From contig NZ_JHYC01000016.1 of assembly GCF_000621525.1 (NCBI RefSeq), forward strand, positions 1 to 64,000: a DNA stretch of 64,000 bases, given 5' to 3'. Position 1 is the stretch's first letter. Every line of letters starts with the position of its first letter. The translations under genes and the position numbers were made by a program. This document shows, piece after piece, positions 9,159 through 16,053 of the stretch. Below the pieces are notes generated by a model. That model was not told the DNA's origin. It did not search any database and saw only the letters and a program-made list of their open reading frames with translations. Origin of the DNA: Legionella fairfieldensis ATCC 49588 (GTDB lineage: Bacteria > Pseudomonadota > Gammaproteobacteria > Legionellales > Legionellaceae).

Positions 9159-9518
9159 TTAATCAGGGCGGTAAATCAGAGGGTCCAAAGGATCTAGTGT
9201 TATAGTTTTAGGCTGTTGTCTAAGGATTTTGACTGCTTCTCTGGCGTCAGGCTGACCTGCCGCTGCAGCCCTGTTAATCCAGAACCAGGCTTTCTTGCGA
9301 TCCTCAATAACCCCCTCTCCATAATAATACATATACCCTATCGCATACTGGGCATCGGGTTGTCCTTTTTCAGCTTCAGGTTTTAAATGAATAAAGGCTT
9401 GTCGATAGTTTTGTCCATGAAAACAGGCTATTCCTTCGTTTAAATTAGCTTTGTTGACGCAAGCTACTTCAGTAAATAATAAACTACACAATAACAGCAG
9501 TCGAAAAACAAAATGCAT
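9159..9518 (-). CDS. Small Sel1/TPR-like repeat lipoprotein
   Basis: The 119-residue product has a hydrophobic signal ending in a lipobox-like VAC (about Cys20), then one and a half Sel1-like repeats: EAEKGQPDAQYAIGYMYYYG and AWFWINRAAAAGQPDAREAV. Sel1 repeats are helical protein-interaction modules; in Legionella larger members (EnhC, LpnE) affect host entry, but this one is far smaller and no such role can be assumed. It starts four bases after the stop of the upstream lspC gene, so the two are likely co-transcribed and it could be an accessory envelope protein. Confidence 0.75.
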   Translation of the reverse strand: MHFVFRLLLLCSLLFTEVACVNKANLNEGIACFHGQNYRQAFIHLKPEAEKGQPDAQYAIGYMYYYGEGVIEDRKKAWFWINRAAAAGQPDAREAVKILRQQPKTITLDPLDPLIYRPD

Positions 9519-9522
9519 AAAG

Positions 9523-10032
9523 TTAATCCTCTAGTAAAGGCTTTGCCGGAGCATCAAACGTTAATTTATTGTCGGGTAAACTTAAACTCTCAAGAACACC
9601 ATGATGTAATACGATGATGCTCTTTTTTGTAATGCGCTTGATTATTGCCCCACTGGGTAAAGCATCACCTATAAAATAAGAATGCTCTTCACCCCCATCT
9701 AAACGGATAATAACCTGCGAATCCTTCTCGTTATCAGCAAACATAATACCCATCACTTGTGCATTAAGCATTGATTGTTTAATGCCGGTTGTTGACAAAT
9801 TAGTAGGAATGTAACTGCCAAATAACGGTGTCTTAAAAAGAGCAGATTGAGTATTTATTAAGGCCGCTTGCTCGGTAACAGGCTTGGGTTTCACCGTACT
9901 TTTTACTTGCTCACCTGTATGGAAACCATGAATTTCCCATAAAAAAGCAAAAAAAGCGAATATAATAACAAGCACTGCAATTAGTTTTTTAGGATCCGGC
10001 ATATCCAGTACGAAAAATTTGGTTGATTTCAT
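9523..10032 (-). CDS. lspC: Type II secretion system inner-membrane protein GspC (LspC)
   Basis: GspC bridges the inner-membrane platform and the GspD outer-membrane secretin of the type II secretion machine. The product (169 residues) has a short cytoplasmic N-terminus, one membrane segment (about 17-33), a linker, and a homology-region domain (about 85-155) with the GspC pattern VMGIMFADN, SQVIIRLDGGEEHSYFIGD and the following beta strands. There is no PDZ domain, so it is a short GspC. No other gsp genes are nearby, in keeping with Legionella, where lspC lies apart from the other lsp clusters. The start is uncertain: neither Met1 nor Met11 has a good ribosome-binding site. The Sel1-like gene follows after four bases. 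Confidence 0.82.
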   Translation of the reverse strand: MKSTKFFVLDMPDPKKLIAVLVIIFAFFAFLWEIHGFHTGEQVKSTVKPKPVTEQAALINTQSALFKTPLFGSYIPTNLSTTGIKQSMLNAQVMGIMFADNEKDSQVIIRLDGGEEHSYFIGDALPSGAIIKRITKKSIIVLHHGVLESLSLPDNKLTFDAPAKPLLED

Positions 10033-10063
10033 GCCATATATTTTTCAAGCGTAGAAGACTGAC

Positions 10064-11452
10064 TTAAGGATAATACAAAAAAGAACGAAAAGTCTGCTTT
10101 GGATCATATTTTTCTTTCAAATTGCACCAGTTGGCATACAAGGGGCCAAAATGATTTGACCAATAATCGTTCTTTAAGTTGCATCCTAAATAACCGGATA
10201 AATAACGTTTACCGCCTTGCTTTAAAAATTTTCTGTCCAGATCATCGATGACTTGCAAACAACCCGGTAAAAAGACAGGATTAACACCCGGATTTAAAAT
10301 CATTAGCTCAAAAACATCGTCTACCTCAGGCAGCATTAAAAAACCGGTTTGTTGTTTATTTGCCACAGGTACAATTTGAAGCATGGTTGCATAATGAAGT
10401 GGCAATTCGGTTAACAATTCATCCAGATTATCCGTAAGCATGTGGGCTGTCATAAAGCATTCATACCACGGATGAAATAATTCCCATTGACCGGTAAGTT
10501 TCATTATTTCAAAACGAGAATCATGGCGGTGTAAATAAGAATAAATAGATTCTTCCTGTTCGTGAATCAACTTCCAGGGATGTATATGTTTAATGGTTGA
10601 AATTGCAGGGGCTTTATTTTCATACTCTACCGAAGCATGAATGACAAACAACCACTGAGCAAAAGGAATACGCTTGTCTCCTGCTAACTTTGATCCTTGA
10701 AAAGAAGGGGTACAGAATGCCTCAATATAATCAACCTGTTCTTTAATTTCTCCAATGTCATGAAACCACTGTTCTCTATCATGATAAACAAGAAAAAAAG
10801 TTTTTACCCGTTTAAAACAAGGACGCAATTTAATACGAGCTTTAGTTATAACCGCAAACAGCCCCTGTCCTGACAGACAAGCGGTGAATAAAGGCGAGTC
10901 CGCCTCCACAACCTTCAACTCACCATTGGCAAGGACTACTTCTAACGCATCAACATGGGCTGAAACACTCCCTGCCTTGAAAGAAGAAGCACCCATTCCT
11001 GCTGCAGAAAGCACACCTCCTATGGATAAATTACAGTTATAAGGTAACACGCAGGGAATTTGGGATGTTTTTAAAGAAATATCCAATAAGGCAGACCAAC
11101 TTGCATTCGCTTCTACCCAAATGGAGCTGCTTTCTTTATCAAGAACGTTATTTATTTTCTCCAAATGCAATGTCAATCCGCTATTAACAGCCAGGGATTG
11201 ACCTCCTTGACTTAAACCCTTTCCTCTAATTGTAACAGGAAGATTATTTTGATTAGCGTAGTGAAGAACTGACTGTATTTTCTCTACAGAAGAAGGAACA
11301 CAAACGCCGCGGGGCGTAGACTGCACTATTTTACCAAAATCCTGCGCATATCCTGCAAGCAAATGCTCATCATAGAGCAATGCTTGCCCTGATTCCTTTT
11401 CACATTGCCTCATCCGATTCAAATCCCACTGCATCCGAGGAATTTGCTGCAT
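10064..11452 (-). CDS. FAD-linked oxidoreductase (VAO/PCMH fold, cytokinin-dehydrogenase-like)
   Basis: The 462-residue protein has a PCMH-type FAD-binding domain (about 45-225): PRGVCVPSSVEKIQSVLHYA, VTIRGKGLSQGGQSLA, GGVLSAAGMGASSFKAGS and LEVVLANGE. A substrate-binding half follows, ending in YDPKQTFRSF, as in cytokinin dehydrogenases and related oxidases. The Gly-rich loop reads RGKGLSQGG, without the His that links FAD covalently in many family members, so FAD is probably not bound through that His. The start at 11452 is supported by AAGGAG eight bases upstream and lies 53 bases inside the preceding gene. The substrate is unknown. Its neighbours suggest a small oxidative pathway with kmo and the haem-oxygenase-fold protein. 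Confidence 0.8.
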   Translation of the reverse strand: MQQIPRMQWDLNRMRQCEKESGQALLYDEHLLAGYAQDFGKIVQSTPRGVCVPSSVEKIQSVLHYANQNNLPVTIRGKGLSQGGQSLAVNSGLTLHLEKINNVLDKESSSIWVEANASWSALLDISLKTSQIPCVLPYNCNLSIGGVLSAAGMGASSFKAGSVSAHVDALEVVLANGELKVVEADSPLFTACLSGQGLFAVITKARIKLRPCFKRVKTFFLVYHDREQWFHDIGEIKEQVDYIEAFCTPSFQGSKLAGDKRIPFAQWLFVIHASVEYENKAPAISTIKHIHPWKLIHEQEESIYSYLHRHDSRFEIMKLTGQWELFHPWYECFMTAHMLTDNLDELLTELPLHYATMLQIVPVANKQQTGFLMLPEVDDVFELMILNPGVNPVFLPGCLQVIDDLDRKFLKQGGKRYLSGYLGCNLKNDYWSNHFGPLYANWCNLKEKYDPKQTFRSFLYYP

Positions 11453-12167
11453 GGGTTGAACTCCTTTTCATTGCCTGCTCTAATCGGCGATTACATGCAA
11501 GAACCAAACCACTAAACATCTTGTCAAATGCCTCGTAACATCGATCTATCATTTTTAATGCATCACGGCGAACATTGACAGGGGCTTCTATTGCTAATAA
11601 TTTACTTTCCATCTCATCTTCAAACAAGGCATGCGCCATTTCCACATCCAGATGTTTACTGGAAAAATAGCGTAAATTTTTGTCTTCGCCTGTTTTTTTG
11701 ACCTGTTTTGCTACTTTTTCGAAAAACACATGTCCTGACGACTCCAATGTGAGTAATAAAGCAATGTTGACCAGTTCATTATCAATTTTATAAATTTCAG
11801 CCATTATTGCATAGGCTGCATCACGTGTAGTCTGTGATTCTTTACTATAAAGCCATGCTATATCATCCCTGCTGCAAGAAGATTTTGCCCCACATAAACT
11901 ACCTATGTATTTTTTATCATGAAGAAACCATTTTTCATGGCCTGCATCTTCAAGACGATGATGGCGTGCCACTTTTTTTAAATAAGGATCACTGACCCTT
12001 TCTTCATTTAAGCGCAAAATGTCCTGAAAGGTCATTGCCCAGAAAGTTAACTCAGGAATAAAATAACTGATTTCTTCCAGACTGTTTAATCGTGTAAGTA
12101 AGTCAAAAAAAGGGTGATTCACGAACTCCTGTTGTTTGGAGTCAATATAAGCTTGAATAGTTTTCAT
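11400..12167 (-). CDS. Haem-oxygenase-fold protein, possible di-iron oxidase (HDO-like)
   Basis: The 255-residue all-helical protein resembles the TENA/haem-oxygenase-like superfamily. Potential metal ligands are spaced as in haem-oxygenase-like di-iron oxidases: LEDAGHEKW (Glu and His), LESSGHVFF (Glu and His four apart), and KHLDVEMAHALFED (His, Asp, Glu, His). Such enzymes use O2 and two irons to oxidise small molecules. This assignment is by motif only; a non-enzymatic relative is possible. The ATG at 12167 has GGAGG nine bases upstream; a TTG five codons earlier is less likely. The 3' end overlaps the FAD-oxidase gene by 53 bases in another frame, so the two are probably translationally coupled. 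Confidence 0.62.
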   Translation of the reverse strand: MKTIQAYIDSKQQEFVNHPFFDLLTRLNSLEEISYFIPELTFWAMTFQDILRLNEERVSDPYLKKVARHHRLEDAGHEKWFLHDKKYIGSLCGAKSSCSRDDIAWLYSKESQTTRDAAYAIMAEIYKIDNELVNIALLLTLESSGHVFFEKVAKQVKKTGEDKNLRYFSSKHLDVEMAHALFEDEMESKLLAIEAPVNVRRDALKMIDRCYEAFDKMFSGLVLACNRRLEQAMKRSSTHAANSSDAVGFESDEAM

Positions 12168-12327
12168 AATCGTCGCCTCCAAGGCATGAAATTGATAGGA
12201 TATAAGGATATTTATTAACCATATCAGTTAAAATAATAGCTTACTTCCCGTTTTGTAGTACAAAACCTTGCCATTAAAGTCCAATATATTTACAAACAAG
12301 CTTAAATCATAAAGAAATACAACCAGT

Positions 12328-13692
12328 CTACCTCTTTAATGCAGGATACCGAGCCGCTATTTTATTCTCATAGATATCTACTAACCGTGCTACATCGTCC
12401 CAATTAACCGCTTCCATGCTCCTTACTTTTGAACAAATCTGATTTAATAATTGGCTTTGCAACAGACCATGTTCTTTTGCAATTACATAGGGTGTATTCG
12501 TAAACATCACCAATACATGTTTGGAAATGTAACGCTCTGGATAACGATGCATTAATTCCTGTTCTACCTGCTTTCTCAGATTAAAATCAGAATCCTGAAT
12601 GTTACTTTGAATTTCATGGTAATTGTCCATAGACATTTCAGCTACTGCGTCTGTATTGATTTTACGAGAAACAGAAAAAGCCGGCATAACTTGCTTCCAG
12701 TCATCGTTATATTGATCCAGTAATTCATTAAGAATACGACAATCTTCAAAAGAGCTGTTCATTCCCTGTCCAAAGAAAGGCACGATACCATGCGCTGCAT
12801 CTCCTATAAGCAAACATCGATCAGCAAAATACCAGGGTGAACACGTCACTGTACTTAAATTACCTCGTGGATGATGCATAAATTCATTAATCAGATCAGG
12901 CATCGCTTTATAAGCATCAGGAAAAGCTGCACTAAAAAATGAATGAATAGATGCTTCTTTAGTTAATTCTGCAAAGCTGTTTTTACCTTCATTGGGAAGA
13001 AATAAAGTACCTGTAATGGAGTTATCACGATTGGGGTTTCCTAATAACATAAAAGAATCCCTAGGCCACAGATGTAAATGTTCCGGTCTAAATGTCTGGG
13101 AATGACTCTTGCTAATCGATAGTTCTTTATAACCGTGGGGAAGAAATTGCCGTGAATAACTGACTATTCTGGCATTAGCAAGCGCCTCACGCACATAAGA
13201 ATTAGCACCGTCAGCGCCGACTAATAATTGATAGGTTTTAGTTATTAAACTTCCCTTTTCGTGCTCGAACTGCAAGGTTTCCTTATACACATCCAAAGCT
13301 ACCAATTTCATATTAAAATGTAATTGAATGCGAGGATTTTTCTCTGCTTCGTCAAGTAATAATTTATTTAACTCACTACGCAAAATCGCATTGATATATT
13401 CGTCCTTATGACGCCCAAATGCCTGATATTTTATTTCGCCATTGTGTTGATGAATCGCTCGCGCACGCATGGGGACCATAATTTTCTCAACTTTGGACAT
13501 CAGATTTATCCCGGCCAAAGCGGTAATTCCACGACAGGATAAAGCAAGATTAATGGAACGGCCTTTATCCGATTGCTCCATTCTCTCATCGGGTCTAGCT
13601 TCAAATAGCTCTACATTGTAGCCTCGTCTAGCCATGTATAGGGATAGCAAAGTTCCAGCCAATCCAGCGCCGATAATGGTCATGTTTTTCAT
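12328..13692 (-). CDS. kmo: Kynurenine 3-monooxygenase (FAD-dependent)
   Basis: KMO hydroxylates L-kynurenine to 3-hydroxykynurenine with NADPH and O2. At 454 residues it has normal length. The N-terminus is a Rossmann dinucleotide fold (IIGAGLAGTLLSLYMARRGY, then FEARPD), and the second FAD motif is LLIGDAAHGIVPFFGQGMN. SFEDC and the C-terminal helical part also fit bacterial KMO. The start gives MKNMTIIGAG and is preceded by AGGAG; the open frame extends 23 codons further. No kynureninase, 3-hydroxyanthranilate dioxygenase or tryptophan dioxygenase gene is in this window. Downstream on the same strand are the haem-oxygenase-fold protein and the FAD-linked oxidase, after a gap of 160 bases. 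Confidence 0.88.
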   Translation of the reverse strand: MKNMTIIGAGLAGTLLSLYMARRGYNVELFEARPDERMEQSDKGRSINLALSCRGITALAGINLMSKVEKIMVPMRARAIHQHNGEIKYQAFGRHKDEYINAILRSELNKLLLDEAEKNPRIQLHFNMKLVALDVYKETLQFEHEKGSLITKTYQLLVGADGANSYVREALANARIVSYSRQFLPHGYKELSISKSHSQTFRPEHLHLWPRDSFMLLGNPNRDNSITGTLFLPNEGKNSFAELTKEASIHSFFSAAFPDAYKAMPDLINEFMHHPRGNLSTVTCSPWYFADRCLLIGDAAHGIVPFFGQGMNSSFEDCRILNELLDQYNDDWKQVMPAFSVSRKINTDAVAEMSMDNYHEIQSNIQDSDFNLRKQVEQELMHRYPERYISKHVLVMFTNTPYVIAKEHGLLQSQLLNQICSKVRSMEAVNWDDVARLVDIYENKIAARYPALKR

Positions 13693-14012
13693 TATTCTCT
13701 CTACTCCTACTCTAGGGGGCTTGCTTGGCTTTCTGGCTTCAAATTGCGCTAGTTTGCTCAAATTTCAGCTGCGAAAAACCAAAGGAGAAACGCCCTGCTA
13801 CATAGACCAACTATTCAATTACTCCTAACAGGAATGAGAAACATACTGCAAAAAATATACCTGATGCATTAAATTATAAAACTCCAAGACCACCTCAGAT
13901 AAATCAGGGCAAACACCATCACGAACTCTAGAGCAATAAAATAGCTCCCATTGTCAAAGAGGCATAATTTGTCTATAATTAACTCTGTTTGTTCTTAAAA
14001 TATAAACCTATC
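13693..14012. other. Divergent intergenic region between kmo and the YopJ-like gene
   Basis: This 320-base region separates two divergent genes. No credible gene is seen in it. It contains a near-consensus promoter for the rightward gene (13951-13979). I see no clear PmrA or CpxR box. Confidence 0.6.
13951..13979 (+). promoter_or_regulatory. Near-consensus sigma-70 promoter for the YopJ-like gene
   Basis: TTGTCA (13951-13956) is followed by a 17-base spacer and a perfect TATAAT (13974-13979). The predicted transcript would begin about 25 bases before the ATG at 14013. Confidence 0.75.
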
Positions 14013-15953
14013 ATGGAAAATGAAATTAATGTATTAAGAGAGTATTATAATCAATTAGGATTGTTTAAAAAATTATTTTTCCCTGGAAAATTTGCAGAAA
14101 AATTAAAAAGCCTGACAGAGACAAATGTTCATGACTCCCAAAAAGTCATGAGTCTATGTGAATCATTGTTTAACGACACAAACAAGTTCTCTCGTTGGTT
14201 GTTTTCTGGTCTTGGCGCGTTTTCTCAATCACCCAAGGTTAATGCCTACCAAAAATTGCTTACGATAACCACAATAACCCCTGAACAAAAAGAAAATATT
14301 TTTAATAAAATAGTTATTCACCCTGACCCTTTAATATTTGTAGATCATCTTATACAGACCAATTTTGAAGAGATAAAAGAACAACAGGCGTCTCTTTATT
14401 CACTACAAGAGTCGAACTCTTCTATTGAAAATAAAAGCTTCAGCAATCAATTGCCAAAGACAGAAGATATTTTTACACAAAAAAATTTATTTCCATCGGA
14501 CTCCCTTAATATTTTAGAAAGCAACCCCATTACCATCAACCTCGAAAAAGAGCGAGAACAAGAAACAGTTATGGCAAATACAGCTCCTCCCGCGCTTCAT
14601 AGTTCTCAATGTTTTCAAGATATTCTTCGTTTATGGGGTAATGGGGAATCTGAGGAGGGGAAAAAACAAATAAACAATATAATTAGCAAACTAAATGTCT
14701 CTCAATTTTCTCAACTTTGTCATAAAGTACTTGGATGGGGACAGAAGAGTTTATTAAAATTCCTTCTTAAAACTCAACATGCAACACAACTTCCCTTTCT
14801 AGAAAAAAAGTTTTTTATCGACATAATTGATGCAAGCTTACTCTATGCTCAAATAGATTCATTTCAGATGCTTGAAAAAAATTATCCTGAATTAATCGAC
14901 GAAACAGTTTGGGCAAGAAAATTAAGGGAGCATCCAAATCGGTTAAAAATTCAAACTATCATGAAAGGCTTTTATTCTTCTGAAGGGACAACACCTATCC
15001 TTAAATCAATACACATTCAATTAATTTTAGCTGCGAAACACCAACATAAACAATCATTAATCGCTGTATTTGAAGACAATAACATAGATTCATTCTGCCA
15101 GAAACTCTCAACGCTAATAACTCAAAATAATTTGTCTTTGCAACTTCCATTTACTTATTATAATAATAGCGATAATCATTGTATTTCAGGTATTATTAAT
15201 ATTGTTGAAAATACAATTGAAGTGGGAATTATTGAACCAACCGGGGTTGAGGAGATTATCTCTGAGAATGTTTTAACTACTAATGATTTTATTTTTAAAA
15301 TAAAATCATTTTTACCTCAAGCAGCTATTTATTGTAGCGTTGAGCGCATTCAGCATGATAAATACTCATGTACTCTTATGGCAGTTGATAATGCGTTGCA
15401 CCTGCGTAATGCAGACTCTTACATTGCACCAAGCCATCGTAATTTCTTTGATTATTTAAAACAAAATGTCTTGAGTACTCATACTTTTGACAGAACTGGA
15501 ACTGAAATTGAAATTAAATTGACTACTTTACCTCTAAGGTTTCTACGTATGATGCAAAGCCTTATCAGCAAATCTCCCAAAGATAATAATTTGTCCTTTT
15601 TTACACATTCTGGTATGGACACCAGAATTGCAATGCATAAAAATTCCTTAGAATTAAGTTATCCAATTAATAAGCGAGGAGAAACAGTCCAGCAATCACT
15701 TAATAAACATATTGTAACAGATTCATTAAACACAACATTTAATAAAAGAATTAACAAACGTATAGAAGCCAAATTAAAAAAATACAGGGAGCTAGCGCTT
15801 GATTTTTTATTATCTCACGATATGAATTACGTTCTGGCTGCAACTCAGGAGTTCACTCCAGATAAAGTTTTTGAAAAAATCGAACAACAGGTTAATGCGC
15901 AACAAGAAATTTTGGCTCATTCAGAACTATCGGTGTCGCAAAAAATTTTATAA
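14013..15953 (+). CDS. Putative YopJ-family-like acetyltransferase / cysteine-protease-fold effector
   Basis: This 646-residue AT-rich ORF has no signal peptide. Residues 389-453 show a YopJ (C55, clan CE) arrangement. His389 is in NHCISGIINI. Glu408 is in GIIEPTG, 19 residues later; YopJ has His109 and Glu128. Gln447 and Cys453 lie in IQHDKYSCTLMAVDNAL. Cys453 is 45 residues after Glu408, against 44 in YopJ, and the Gln six before the Cys matches the oxyanion-hole Gln of YopJ/HopZ proteins. YopJ enzymes acetylate Ser, Thr or Lys of host signalling proteins and need inositol hexakisphosphate. The flanking regions (1-380 and 470-646) are mostly helical and unrecognised. A TTG eight codons upstream is an alternative start. 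The assignment is by motif; secretion by Dot/Icm is inference. Confidence 0.6.
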   Translation: MENEINVLREYYNQLGLFKKLFFPGKFAEKLKSLTETNVHDSQKVMSLCESLFNDTNKFSRWLFSGLGAFSQSPKVNAYQKLLTITTITPEQKENIFNKIVIHPDPLIFVDHLIQTNFEEIKEQQASLYSLQESNSSIENKSFSNQLPKTEDIFTQKNLFPSDSLNILESNPITINLEKEREQETVMANTAPPALHSSQCFQDILRLWGNGESEEGKKQINNIISKLNVSQFSQLCHKVLGWGQKSLLKFLLKTQHATQLPFLEKKFFIDIIDASLLYAQIDSFQMLEKNYPELIDETVWARKLREHPNRLKIQTIMKGFYSSEGTTPILKSIHIQLILAAKHQHKQSLIAVFEDNNIDSFCQKLSTLITQNNLSLQLPFTYYNNSDNHCISGIINIVENTIEVGIIEPTGVEEIISENVLTTNDFIFKIKSFLPQAAIYCSVERIQHDKYSCTLMAVDNALHLRNADSYIAPSHRNFFDYLKQNVLSTHTFDRTGTEIEIKLTTLPLRFLRMMQSLISKSPKDNNLSFFTHSGMDTRIAMHKNSLELSYPINKRGETVQQSLNKHIVTDSLNTTFNKRINKRIEAKLKKYRELALDFLLSHDMNYVLAATQEFTPDKVFEKIEQQVNAQQEILAHSELSVSQKIL

Positions 15954-16053
15954 GTGATAAAGGGGGCATTAATCAGGCCATCCTCACAACTTGTTCGCAA
16001 GAATTGTAGCATGAGGGGCAAGATTACAAAATTACACACACCCAGTCAATTCC

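Noticed and set aside
15954..16053. Possible terminator between the convergent YopJ-like and c-di-GMP genes
   Set aside because: No stem longer than a few base pairs with a T-run could be found by eye.
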